From positions 1,178,001 to 1,242,000 of the forward strand of contig NZ_AP024651.1 of NCBI RefSeq assembly GCF_019977295.1: 64,000 nucleotides of DNA, in the 5' to 3' direction. A program made the translations under genes and the position numbers. Positions 1 through 8,320 of this stretch are shown here, in pieces; the first letter of the stretch is position 1; the number at the start of each line of letters is the position of its first letter. Below the pieces are notes generated by a model. The model worked only from the letters and a program-made list of their open reading frames with translations, was not told the origin of the DNA and ran no database searches. Source of the DNA: Arthrobacter sp. StoSoilB20. GTDB taxonomy: Bacteria; Actinomycetota; Actinomycetes; Actinomycetales; Micrococcaceae.

Positions 1-2859
1 ATGGTGCACACCAACGATTCCGACCAGGCCAAGACCATCAAGGTGGACTTGTCCAAGTTCGCAACGATCGCCGCTGGTGCAACGGTTACCCCGGTGGTGA
101 CCACCCAGTCTCCGTCCGGCGACCCGACGGCCAACGCACTTGTCAGTGGTGCCGCCGTGGCCGTCGACGCCGGAACGCGCTCGGCGACGCTGACTGTTCC
201 TGCCAAGTCCGTCACCACCTTCGTGGTCAACGGGGCATCCGGCGTCGCTGCCGATGCGCCGGCGGTACAGGATGGACAGTCCTACAGCTTCGTTGGAGTT
301 CAGAGTGGCCGCGCAGTTTCGGCTTCGGACGGATCTCCCAAGACGGTGCTCTCTGATTCGGTGGCTGGCGGCAATCAGGTGTGGAAGGCAACCCTCATCG
401 CTGATGAAGACGGCACCACCCGTGACCGTTTTGTCCTCAGGCTCGCCGATGGCCGCGCTTTGGCCGCTGATTCCAATGGCACCACGCTGCGCAGCATCAC
501 CGATGAGGAAGCCCGCACGGATAGCTCGGCGCAGTGGTTGTTCAGCACCACGGACGGTAGCTCGTTCAGCCTCCTGAATGCTGGCCTTCACCAGGTCCTG
601 GACGTCTCGAACAACTCCACGCACGAAGGTGCTTGGATCGGGCTATGGACCTCCAACGGCGGGGCCAACCAGACCTTCACCCTCCGGAACGCCAGCGAGG
701 GCACCGGCTACAACAGCTTCCGGCCCGGCCAGGACTGGCGGGACAACAACGGCAATCTGATCCAAGCCCACGGTGGTCAGGTGGTCACGTCCAAGGATTC
801 CGCCGGCAAGACCATCTACTACCTGTACGGCGAAGACCGTACCAACGGCTACCACTCGGCACCGGGCGTGCACGGCTACAGCTCCTACGATCTCTATAAC
901 TGGAAGGACGAGGGAGTTGCGCTGAAGACGTTGTCCTCACGCGGGCAAATCGACTCGGATCCGTACTTCCAGAACCTGTACTCGGGTTACACCACGGAGC
1001 AGAAGGACGCCGTCTACCGTGACCTCGGTACGGTTCCTGTGAATGGCCAGACCCCGCCGATCCTTGAGCGACCCAAGGTCATCTACAATGCTGCCACCAA
1101 CAAGTGGGTCATGTGGGTGCACGCTGACGGACCGTCGTCGTGGTCTACCGCTCAGTACGCCAAAGCCAACGCCGGCGTAGCAATCTCCGATTCGCCCTTC
1201 GGGCCGTTCCGGTACATCGACAGCTACCGCCTTCACAAGGCAGCGGCCGGCGATCCCACCAACAAGGCTCCGAATAACCCGGGCATGGCCAGGGACATGA
1301 ACCTCTTCGTGGATGACGATGGCACGGGCTACATCATCTACTCCAGCGAAGAAAACGCCACCATGTTCATCTCCAAGCTCAACGCTGACTACACCTACCT
1401 GTCCGCTTCGCCGGACACCGCGTTGGAGGGTGTGGACTTCCGGCGGGCCTTCGTCAACCAGTCCCGTGAATCACCGGCCATCATGAAATACAACGGCCGC
1501 TACTTCATCATCTCTTCGGGAACCACTGGTTGGTCGCCCAACCCGTCACGGTACGGCACGGCCACCAGCATCCTGGGGGAGTGGACCGACAAGGGAGATC
1601 CGTTCAGCAGTGACGTGTCCTGGAACTCCAACAACTCCCAGCCGTCCTCGGTGATCCCCGTAGACCCGGCTAACGGCAAGTTCATCTATATGGGTGACCG
1701 CTGGAACGGCGGATCGGACCAGGCCCTGGCCACGGCACCCATGGTGTGGATGCCTATCCAGATGGGCGAAGGCGGCAAGACCCTGGCAGTGAAGGCCCCG
1801 TCTGAGTGGAAACTTGAGGACCTCGACGCGAACGCTGCATGGGACGTCTCAGGTGTTCCTGCCAGCCTGGCTGTGGGCTCAACCTTCAGTGTGAACTCCG
1901 TGACGGTCACCCAGAACGGGCAGAGCTCCACCCAGCCGGTGACCTGGCAGGTCAGTGGCAACACGAACACCGTGGGCGTCATTACTGCCACGGGCACGCT
2001 TCCCGGCTTCGGTAACCGGACGTTCACCCGGACCATCCCGGTGGTTCCGGATGGTGTTCAGTACGCAGTGAATGCCGGTGGGCAGCAGACCGCTGACTGG
2101 ACCGCCTTGAAGGCAGCGGCAGCCCAGGGCGGTCCTGTCCTGAACAGTGCAGCGGACCAGCCGTTCGGTGCTGACCCGGTCACGGGCAAGAGCTGGGGTT
2201 ATGAAAGTGAAGGCAGCGGCGTGACAGGCACCGCTGATGACAACATCTTCACCACCCTCCGTTACGCAGCAGCTGGCCGGGACCTGAGCTACAAGTTCAA
2301 TAATCTGGCTCCGGGTACCTACACGGTTTACGCCGGTTACTACGATCCGTGGGCCCAGTGGGATGACCGCGGAGCGAAGGTCACCGTCAACGGTGCAGTG
2401 GTTGAGGCTGATCACGACTACAGCGGCGACTACCAGTCCGCGGCCTACCAGAACGTCACGGTGGGCACGGACGGGAAGCTGACTTTCTCGCTGAGCCCCA
2501 CCCGTGGTCCGGATGTGCAGTTGAGCTGGCTGATGATCGCCAACCCGGTGCTCACCGAGACCGCACCGCAGTTGAAGGTCACCGCAGTGGCAAGCACCAA
2601 GTGTGTTGCCGGCAAGGTCACCGTGACCGCGCAACTGACGAACAACGACACCAAGTCGGTTCAGGCTACCTTCACGTCGGTCTACGGAACCAAGACCTTC
2701 GCTGAGGTCAAGCCGGGCAAGAACGCGCTCCACGCCTTCAGCACCCGTGCTGCTTCGGTACCAGCAGGCACCGTGGCCGTTGAAGCCAAGGCCACAGTGA
2801 ACGGACAAGCCGTGACAGTGACAGCGAACGCCGCCTACAACGCAGCATCCTGCAACTAA
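1..2859 (+). CDS. Secreted multidomain GH43-type exo-galactanase-like protein (5' partial)
   Basis: The frame is open at base 1 and the first residues look like the end of a GH30-type beta-sandwich (about residues 1-78), so the ATG at base 1 is probably an internal Met and the gene starts upstream. A ricin-B-like lectin region follows (about 90-232), then a five-bladed propeller-like GH43 domain (about 240-605) with the AHGGQ, ERPKVIYN and MWVHADG motifs typical of the exo-beta-1,3-galactanase branch (GH43_24). Next are a bacterial Ig-like domain (about 615-683), a carbohydrate-binding-like module (685-848) and a Cys-bracketed C-terminal domain (855-952). The last two modules recur in the phosphodiesterase at 11049-13337. 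By inference it is an extracellular enzyme trimming beta-1,3-galactan or arabinogalactan and feeding the transporters and GH35 enzyme nearby. Exact linkage specificity cannot be read from sequence alone. Confidence 0.8.
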   Translation: MVHTNDSDQAKTIKVDLSKFATIAAGATVTPVVTTQSPSGDPTANALVSGAAVAVDAGTRSATLTVPAKSVTTFVVNGASGVAADAPAVQDGQSYSFVGVQSGRAVSASDGSPKTVLSDSVAGGNQVWKATLIADEDGTTRDRFVLRLADGRALAADSNGTTLRSITDEEARTDSSAQWLFSTTDGSSFSLLNAGLHQVLDVSNNSTHEGAWIGLWTSNGGANQTFTLRNASEGTGYNSFRPGQDWRDNNGNLIQAHGGQVVTSKDSAGKTIYYLYGEDRTNGYHSAPGVHGYSSYDLYNWKDEGVALKTLSSRGQIDSDPYFQNLYSGYTTEQKDAVYRDLGTVPVNGQTPPILERPKVIYNAATNKWVMWVHADGPSSWSTAQYAKANAGVAISDSPFGPFRYIDSYRLHKAAAGDPTNKAPNNPGMARDMNLFVDDDGTGYIIYSSEENATMFISKLNADYTYLSASPDTALEGVDFRRAFVNQSRESPAIMKYNGRYFIISSGTTGWSPNPSRYGTATSILGEWTDKGDPFSSDVSWNSNNSQPSSVIPVDPANGKFIYMGDRWNGGSDQALATAPMVWMPIQMGEGGKTLAVKAPSEWKLEDLDANAAWDVSGVPASLAVGSTFSVNSVTVTQNGQSSTQPVTWQVSGNTNTVGVITATGTLPGFGNRTFTRTIPVVPDGVQYAVNAGGQQTADWTALKAAAAQGGPVLNSAADQPFGADPVTGKSWGYESEGSGVTGTADDNIFTTLRYAAAGRDLSYKFNNLAPGTYTVYAGYYDPWAQWDDRGAKVTVNGAVVEADHDYSGDYQSAAYQNVTVGTDGKLTFSLSPTRGPDVQLSWLMIANPVLTETAPQLKVTAVASTKCVAGKVTVTAQLTNNDTKSVQATFTSVYGTKTFAEVKPGKNALHAFSTRAASVPAGTVAVEAKATVNGQAVTVTANAAYNAASCN

Positions 2860-2865
2860 CCTGAC

Positions 2866-2898
2866 GCTGGTGGCCCGCCTGATTGGCGGGCCACCAGC
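2866..2898 (+). terminator. Rho-independent-type terminator after the galactanase gene
   Basis: A perfect 14-bp stem (GCTGGTGGCCCGCC and its complement) with a 5-nt loop begins 6 nt after the stop codon and is followed by CTCTTT. The T tract is short, as is common in high-GC actinobacteria. Confidence 0.8.
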
Positions 2899-2958
2899 CT
2901 CTTTAGCCCCCAACCTTCCCGGCTGAATCGCCGGACCTTCGTGAAAGAAGCATGAAAA

Positions 2959-3582
2959 GTGAACCGACATAAATTCCTGGCCCGAGGCGCAGCCATTTCG
3001 ACTGCAACGGCATTGTTGCTGGGTGTCGCCGGAATGGCGATGGCAGACCAGAACCACGGCGATCAGGACGTCGATGTCAATGTCGGCATTACCGAAATCG
3101 TAGACGGCGGTGTGTTGGCCATGAGCGTGGCGGGCACCGCCACGGCCCTGACTGAGGATGGCTCCACACCCACGGTGCGGCAGTTCAAGGGCACCCTGCC
3201 TACCGTGACGGTGACAGATACCCGGTCCCCGGATGAGATCCCTGCCGGTGCCGGCTGGTACGTGCTGGGTACCTCAACCGATTTCGCCGGCGGCGCGGGA
3301 CAACCTGCCATAGGCGCCTCCCACCTGGGCTGGGCACCGAAAGTCATCGACGGCGGCGCGTCCGGTCAGGTAGCCGAAGGCGACCAGGTGAACACCTCGA
3401 TGGATTCCGGCGCCAACGCAGTAGGCCTGGTGGACCAGGAACTGCTCGCGCTGGCTTTGGATTCGGGAGCAATTGCCACTGAAGGGCAGTGGACAGCCAA
3501 CGCTGACTTGTTCATGAAGACGCCTGCAGCCGTGGCGCCGGGCGACTACACCGCGAAGCTCACTCTGTCCCTGTTTGAATAG
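2959..3582 (+). CDS. Secreted WxL-like surface protein (csc-type), paralogue 1
   Basis: This 207-residue protein has a signal peptide (n-region NRHKF, hydrophobic core about 12-26, AMA cleavage site) and a beta-rich mature part starting with NHGDQDVDVNV. It matches the layout of WxL-domain proteins: a GWYVLG segment in the middle and a final GDYTAKLTLSLFE, although the second Trp of the canonical WxL motif is Leu here. It is closely related to the 207-residue protein at 22577-23200. The GTG start at 2959 follows an AAGAAG ribosome-binding sequence. The next gene, for a DUF916-like membrane protein, starts on the base after this stop codon, the same pairing seen in Firmicutes csc clusters. The role is inferred: non-covalent wall display in polysaccharide capture. 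It could instead be an uncharacterised secreted beta-sandwich family. Confidence 0.7.
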   Translation: MNRHKFLARGAAISTATALLLGVAGMAMADQNHGDQDVDVNVGITEIVDGGVLAMSVAGTATALTEDGSTPTVRQFKGTLPTVTVTDTRSPDEIPAGAGWYVLGTSTDFAGGAGQPAIGASHLGWAPKVIDGGASGQVAEGDQVNTSMDSGANAVGLVDQELLALALDSGAIATEGQWTANADLFMKTPAAVAPGDYTAKLTLSLFE

Positions 3583-4680
3583 ATGCGCCGGAGGTATCTT
3601 CATCCTATGAGGCTCCCAATGCTGGGGCGGGCCGGTCGTACTGCCCCAAGGCGGCTTGTCGTGGCCATGTACCTTGTGGCATCTGTAATCTTTGTCAGCG
3701 CCGCTTTTGCGCCGGCCGGCTTTGCCACCACCGGTGATCCCACGGCAAGTCCGGTCACGTGGGCCGTGACTCCCGCGGATGCTACCGGCCCTGACGGCCG
3801 CTCGTGGGTGGAACTGGAACTCGATTCCGGGGTGAGCGTGGATGAATATTTGGCGGTCAGAAACCTCAGCGACAGGGACGTCACTTTCTCTCTCACTGCG
3901 GCTGATGGGTACTTCACTCCGGCCGGCCGCTTCAACATGCTCCCTGGCGACAAACAGTCGGTAGCTGCAGGTACCTGGATCTCCATGGACAAGACGGTCA
4001 CCGTAGCGGCGGGAAGTACCGCCGTGGTGCCGTTCACGGTGACGGTCCCGGACAACGCGACGCCAGGCGATCATGCAGCGGGTATAGCTGCCTCGATCTA
4101 TTCACAAGGTGGCTCGGACGGGACTCAACTGGGCGTGGAGAGCCGCGTCGGGTTCCGGGTCATGACTCGGGTAAAAGGCGAGGTAAAACCCGCGCTGAGC
4201 ATGAAGGCAACCGCTAGCTACGATACGTCGTGGAATCCCTTGGAACCCGGATCTGCGGACCTCACGGTTGACCTAGAGAACACGGGCAACGTCCGTTTAT
4301 CCGTGGACCCTTCCACTATGGTGAACGACGCCCGGTGGCCGGCCGCTGGGACCGACGAAGCCCGAACTCTCGAATTGCTGCCCGGAGACCGTCGATCCGT
4401 CAGCATCCACGTCCCTCAGGTGTGGCCGCTGGGCATGATGACCTTGCCAGTGACGGTCTCGCAAGGGGTGATTGCCCCTGACGGTGCCACTCAGACGCTG
4501 GACCCGGTGTGGGAAAATGTGGCGCTCTGGGCGATTCCGTGGCCGCAGCTCGCCGTTCTTGTTGCTTTGTTGCTTCTGTTTGCGGGTCTCTTCCGGGGGC
4601 GCAAGCGGCGGAAGAAGGAGCTGGTCCGGCTGGTGGAGGAGGCCCGCGAGGCCGGGCGTCGGGAAGCGGGAACCCCCTGA
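3583..4680 (+). CDS. DUF916-like membrane-anchored surface protein (WxL-interacting type)
   Basis: The 365-residue product has a basic N-terminus and a signal-peptide-like hydrophobic stretch (about 25-48), then two beta-sandwich regions (about 55-175 and 200-300). A single transmembrane helix at about 317-337 is followed by a strongly basic cytoplasmic tail (RGRKRRKKELVRL). The first region carries DUF916 features: EYLAVRNLSDRDVTFSL and the GDHAAGIAASI segment. In Firmicutes such proteins bind peptidoglycan and partner WxL proteins. Here the gene directly follows a WxL-like gene with zero spacing (TAG then ATG), implying translational coupling. A second possible start is ATG 3607, 12 nt after a GGAGG. 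Substrate or partner binding is inferred only. Confidence 0.75.
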   Translation: MRRRYLHPMRLPMLGRAGRTAPRRLVVAMYLVASVIFVSAAFAPAGFATTGDPTASPVTWAVTPADATGPDGRSWVELELDSGVSVDEYLAVRNLSDRDVTFSLTAADGYFTPAGRFNMLPGDKQSVAAGTWISMDKTVTVAAGSTAVVPFTVTVPDNATPGDHAAGIAASIYSQGGSDGTQLGVESRVGFRVMTRVKGEVKPALSMKATASYDTSWNPLEPGSADLTVDLENTGNVRLSVDPSTMVNDARWPAAGTDEARTLELLPGDRRSVSIHVPQVWPLGMMTLPVTVSQGVIAPDGATQTLDPVWENVALWAIPWPQLAVLVALLLLFAGLFRGRKRRKKELVRLVEEAREAGRREAGTP

Positions 4681-4749
4681 TATCGGGGGTGCTTGCCGCG
4701 CTCCCGTAAAACTACCGGAATGCAGCAGAAATCCCTTGTCAAACCAACG

Positions 4750-4765
4750 ATGTTTACGTAAACTT
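4750..4765. promoter_or_regulatory. LacI-type operator 1 upstream of ABC transporter 1
   Basis: ATGTTTACGTAAACTT is a near-perfect palindrome centred on CG. The same motif recurs upstream of several genes in this locus. A possible -35 (TTGTCA, 4735-4740) lies just upstream, so the site would overlap the promoter. Confidence 0.7.
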
Positions 4766-4776
4766 CTTGCAACTCA

Positions 4777-4792
4777 ATGTTTACGTGAACAT
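4777..4792. promoter_or_regulatory. LacI-type operator 2 upstream of ABC transporter 1
   Basis: ATGTTTACGTGAACAT is a second copy of the palindrome, 27 bp centre to centre from operator 1 and about 125 bp before the substrate-binding-protein start. Confidence 0.7.
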
Positions 4793-4915
4793 CCACAAGA
4801 ATGTTGATTAGATCCGGCGACTTTCTGCTTCCACAGGCCCACACTTGAGCTATCTCACGGTGCGCATCCGGATGTTGGACAGTCTCACGAAGAACCACGA
4901 TCCAAAGGAGTAATC

Positions 4916-6232
4916 ATGGCTGTAAATCTTGGCCCGTTCCAGGCGGCGGAAGGCGCCGGTCCAGGACGGCGAACCTTCCTCAAGACACTTGGAATTGGCG
5001 CCGTCGCCGCCTCCGGCATCCCTTTGCTGTCAGCATGCACGGGTGGTTCCGGACCCGCGCCTGGTGCTTCATCAAAAAGCCTCACCTTCGGCTCGGGTTC
5101 ATCGGACGAAGTTCCCCGCGCTGCCTACAAGGCAGTAACGGACGCCTTCACCAAAAAGTCGGGCTTCGACGTGGTGACCAACGTGGTTCCCCACAACGAC
5201 TTTCAGAACAAGATCAACTCCTACTTGCAGGGCAGCCCGGATGACTCCTTCACCTGGTTCGCCGGTTACCGCATGCAGTACTACGCCGAGAAGGGCCTGC
5301 TAGCTCCCGTCGACGACGTCTGGGAGAAGATCGGCGGAAACTTCTCCGACGCCATCAAGAAGGCTTCCACCGGTCCTGACGGAAAAATGTACCTGGTTCC
5401 CAACTACAACTATCCATGGGGCTTCTTCTACCGGAAGAGTCTCTGGGCAGAAAAGGGCTACGCGGTTCCGGCCACTTTCGATGAGCTGACAACCTTGTCG
5501 GCCAAGATGAAGGCCGATGGCATCATCCCGATCGGCTTCGCCGACAAAGACGGCTGGCCGGCCATGGGCACCTTCGACTACATCAACATGCGGCTCAACG
5601 GGTACCAGTTCCACGTAGACCTTACTGCCCACAAGGAAAGCTGGGATCAGAAGAAGGTCAGCGACGTCTTCGATACCTGGAAAGCACTCCTGCCGTTCCA
5701 GGACCCCGCAGCACTGGGGCAGACTTGGCAGGACGCAGCCAAAGCCCTCGAGGCCAAGAAGACCGGCATGTATCTCCTGGGCTCATTCGTGACACAGCAG
5801 TTCACGGATCCCGCAGTTCTGGCGGACATCGACTTCTTCCCGTTCCCCGAGATCGCCATGGAAGGCACTGACGCCGTTGAGGCTCCGATCGATGGCCTGC
5901 TGCTGTCGAAGAAGGGTGGCGAGAATCAGGCAGCCCGCGACTACCTTGCCTTCATGGGAACTCCTGAGGGCCAGGACGCCTATGCGGCCGTGGATACCTC
6001 CAACATCGCAACGGTGAAGGGCGCTGACGCGTCCAAGTACTCTGCTTTGAACAAGAAGTGTGCGGACACCATTGCCAACGCGAAGTACATCAGCCAGTTC
6101 CTGGACCGCGATGCGTTGCCGGCCATGGCCAACAACGTCATGATCCCGGCTCTTCAATCCTTCATTAAGGATGGAAGCGTCGACGTGAAGAATCTGGAAG
6201 CGCAGGCAAAGTCGCTCTACGCGGCCCAATAG
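4916..6232 (+). CDS. Sugar ABC transporter substrate-binding lipoprotein (transporter 1)
   Basis: This 438-residue solute-binding protein of the carbohydrate (family 1, MalE-like) group carries a twin-arginine-like signal (GRRTFLK, residues 18-24), a hydrophobic core and the lipobox LSAC, with the lipidated Cys at 41. The mature part has typical SBP segments such as WFAGYRMQYYAEKGLLAPVDD and PNYNYPWGFFYRKSLW. The ATG follows a good AAAGGAG with 5-nt spacing. It is the first gene of an SBP-permease-permease operon with no ATPase gene, as usual in actinobacteria that use a shared MsiK-type ATPase. Two LacI-type operators lie upstream. The ligand is probably a galacto-oligosaccharide, by context. 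Confidence 0.93.
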   Translation: MAVNLGPFQAAEGAGPGRRTFLKTLGIGAVAASGIPLLSACTGGSGPAPGASSKSLTFGSGSSDEVPRAAYKAVTDAFTKKSGFDVVTNVVPHNDFQNKINSYLQGSPDDSFTWFAGYRMQYYAEKGLLAPVDDVWEKIGGNFSDAIKKASTGPDGKMYLVPNYNYPWGFFYRKSLWAEKGYAVPATFDELTTLSAKMKADGIIPIGFADKDGWPAMGTFDYINMRLNGYQFHVDLTAHKESWDQKKVSDVFDTWKALLPFQDPAALGQTWQDAAKALEAKKTGMYLLGSFVTQQFTDPAVLADIDFFPFPEIAMEGTDAVEAPIDGLLLSKKGGENQAARDYLAFMGTPEGQDAYAAVDTSNIATVKGADASKYSALNKKCADTIANAKYISQFLDRDALPAMANNVMIPALQSFIKDGSVDVKNLEAQAKSLYAAQ

Positions 6233-6288
6233 CGCAGGACTGCCCTGGATCTACGGTTGCTGGTCAACCGGCCAGGCTTCCCGAGCAA

Positions 6289-6320
6289 GGGTCGGCCGCG
6301 GGTCGCACCGCGGCCGGCCC
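6289..6320 (+). terminator. Intercistronic hairpin between SBP 1 and its permeases
   Basis: A 13-bp GC-rich stem (GGGTCGGCCGCGG against CCGCGGCCGGCCC, one G-U pair) with a 6-nt loop lies between the binding-protein and permease genes, without a T tract. Such hairpins often protect the 3' end of the binding-protein mRNA or attenuate transcription so that binding protein exceeds permease. Confidence 0.6.
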
Positions 6321-6348
6321 CTGTGCGACGAATACCAAAGGAATTCCC

Positions 6349-7359
6349 ATGAGTACCACAGCCGAAAAACCGGCCTCCCCGAACAGTGGGCCCCCTGCAG
6401 GGGGCGCCCAACGCGGGGCAGCACACGCCTCGCCGGCAACTGCCGGAAGAAAGCGCAATAAGTCCAGGAAGGTTCGCCGCCTGAGCCGCAGGGACAAAAT
6501 CGTCCTTGGCATCATGGTGGGCCTTCCAACGCTCATTCAGCTGCTGTTCGTTTGGTTGCCCACCCTGGCCTCAATTGGGCTGAGCTTCACCCGATGGAAC
6601 GGGCTGGACTTGGCAGACATCAAGTCTGCCGGGACGGAAAACTATGAGTTCATCAGCCAGAACTACCCACCGTTCTGGCCGGCCATGCAGCACAACGTGC
6701 TGTGGCTGGCTTTCCTGGCCCTGATTGCAACGCCGCTGGGCCTTCTGCTCGCTGTGCTCCTGGACCAGAAGATCCGGGGAAGCAAGATCTACCAAAGCAT
6801 CTTCTTCACGCCCGTCATGCTCTCCCTGGCATTGATCGGTATCATCTGGCAGCTCTTCTACAACCGCGACAGCGGTCTGCTGAACTTCCTGCTCGGTACG
6901 GCCGGCACGCCCCAGGCCGTGGACTGGTTCGGTGATTCGAACGTCAACATCTGGGCCGCCATGATCGCAGCTACGTGGCGCCACGCAGGCTACGTCATGA
7001 TCCTTTACTTGGCTGGCCTGAAGGGTGTTGACCCCGCCCTCAGGGAAGCAGCGTCGATTGACGGCGCAAATGCTGTCCAGACCTTCTTCCGAGTAGTCTT
7101 CCCCGCCATGCGCCCGGTCAACATCGTGATCGTGGTCATCACCATCATTGAGTCCCTCCGCGCTTTTGACATTGTCTATGTCATCAACCGCGGCACCAAC
7201 GGGCTTGAACTGCTCAGCGCCCTGGTGATCCAAAACCTGATCGGTGAAGGACAGGTGATCGGCGTCGGTTCAGCATTGGCCGTGGTACTGCTCGTGATTT
7301 CCTTGGTACCGATTGTCTTCTACCTCATCCGCACCTTCGGCAAGGAGAAAGAGGCATGA
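6349..7359 (+). CDS. Sugar ABC transporter permease, MalF type (transporter 1)
   Basis: This 336-residue inner-membrane protein has a long basic, Pro/Ala-rich cytoplasmic N-terminus (about 1-55) and then six hydrophobic segments. The EAA loop that contacts the ATPase is visible as REAASIDGANAVQTFFRVVFP. The length is normal for the family with a somewhat extended N-terminus. It overlaps the next permease by 4 bp (ATGA), so the two are translationally coupled. Together with the upstream binding protein it imports an oligosaccharide; an unlinked ATPase must power it. Confidence 0.92.
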   Translation: MSTTAEKPASPNSGPPAGGAQRGAAHASPATAGRKRNKSRKVRRLSRRDKIVLGIMVGLPTLIQLLFVWLPTLASIGLSFTRWNGLDLADIKSAGTENYEFISQNYPPFWPAMQHNVLWLAFLALIATPLGLLLAVLLDQKIRGSKIYQSIFFTPVMLSLALIGIIWQLFYNRDSGLLNFLLGTAGTPQAVDWFGDSNVNIWAAMIAATWRHAGYVMILYLAGLKGVDPALREAASIDGANAVQTFFRVVFPAMRPVNIVIVVITIIESLRAFDIVYVINRGTNGLELLSALVIQNLIGEGQVIGVGSALAVVLLVISLVPIVFYLIRTFGKEKEA

Positions 7360-8258
7360 GCACCATCGCCCGTACCCTTCCAGTCCAGAACGGCAGGACC
7401 GGCAAGACCGGCAAACGCCACTATGGCACTCACATCTTCCTCATCGTCATGGCCGCCATCTGGCTTGTGCCGCTGCTCTGGTCGCTCTATACGGCGCTCC
7501 GTCCCAAAGAGGACACCGACAAATACGGCTACTTCAGCTTCGGCGGCAGCTTCGGCTTCGAGAACTTCGTCCAGGCGTGGAACCAGGGAGGATTCTCGAA
7601 GTACTTCCTTAACTCAGTCCTGATCACCGTTCCCACCGTCCTGCTGACGCTTCTCTTCGCGTCCATGATGGCTTTTGCAGTATCGCGGGTGAGCTGGAAG
7701 TTCAACATCACGCTGCTGATCATGTTCACCGCCGGCAACCTCCTGCCACCGCAGGTCCTTGCAGCACCGCTGTTTGAGATGTTCAAACATGTTTCCCTGC
7801 CGTACTCCATCAGCGACTCCGGTAACCTGCTCAATACCTACATAGCTGTCATCATCGTGGACACTGCTTTCCAGATTGGCTTCTGCACCTTTGTGCTCTC
7901 CAATTACATGAAAGCCCTGCCGCAAGACCTGACGGAAGCTGCGTTGGTGGATGGCGCTGGAATCTGGCGGCAGTACTGGAACATCATCATGCCACTCTGC
8001 CGTCCGGCACTCGCAGCACTGGGCACGCTTCAAGTCATCTTCATCTACAACGACTTCTTCTGGCCGTTGCTGTTTATCCAGAGCGGTGACAGGCTCCCGA
8101 TCACCACCGCTATCAACAACCTTCAGGGCCAGTTCCTGAGCAACTACAACCTGATCGCGGCCGGTGCCATGATCACCTTGATTCCCACCATGATCATCTA
8201 CCTGGTCCTGCAACGACAGTTCGTGGCCGGGCTTACCCTGGGCGCAAGCAAGGGGTAA
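7356..8258 (+). CDS. Sugar ABC transporter permease, MalG type (transporter 1)
   Basis: The product (300 residues) has six predicted membrane segments and the EAA motif TEAALVDGAGIWRQYWNIIMP, which fits the MalG-type half of a carbohydrate importer. The start overlaps the stop of the MalF-type gene (ATGA). It ends the operon: a terminator hairpin begins 16 nt downstream, and the convergent lacI gene ends 33 bp away. Confidence 0.92.
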   Translation: MSTIARTLPVQNGRTGKTGKRHYGTHIFLIVMAAIWLVPLLWSLYTALRPKEDTDKYGYFSFGGSFGFENFVQAWNQGGFSKYFLNSVLITVPTVLLTLLFASMMAFAVSRVSWKFNITLLIMFTAGNLLPPQVLAAPLFEMFKHVSLPYSISDSGNLLNTYIAVIIVDTAFQIGFCTFVLSNYMKALPQDLTEAALVDGAGIWRQYWNIIMPLCRPALAALGTLQVIFIYNDFFWPLLFIQSGDRLPITTAINNLQGQFLSNYNLIAAGAMITLIPTMIIYLVLQRQFVAGLTLGASKG

Positions 8259-8273
8259 GCAGTATTGAACGGT

Positions 8274-8320
8274 GTAGCTGCGGAGGAGGGCTAGCCCTTA
8301 TCCGCAGCTACGCGCTTTTT
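8274..8320. terminator. Terminator between transporter 1 operon and convergent lacI
   Basis: An 11-bp stem GTAGCTGCGGA with its complement at 8301-8311 encloses a further short AGGG/CCCT hairpin. On the plus strand it is followed by GCGCTTTTT. It overlaps the 3' end of the convergent lacI gene. Confidence 0.75.

Noticed and set aside
1-3. ATG at the first base as a true start codon
   Set aside because: The following residues look like the inside of a beta-sandwich domain, there is no signal peptide, and no upstream sequence is available to show a ribosome-binding site.
1879-3057. 392-codon minus-strand open frame
   Set aside because: It is a shadow of the galactanase C-terminal region and intergenic terminator, with no recognisable domain; high GC leaves antisense frames open.
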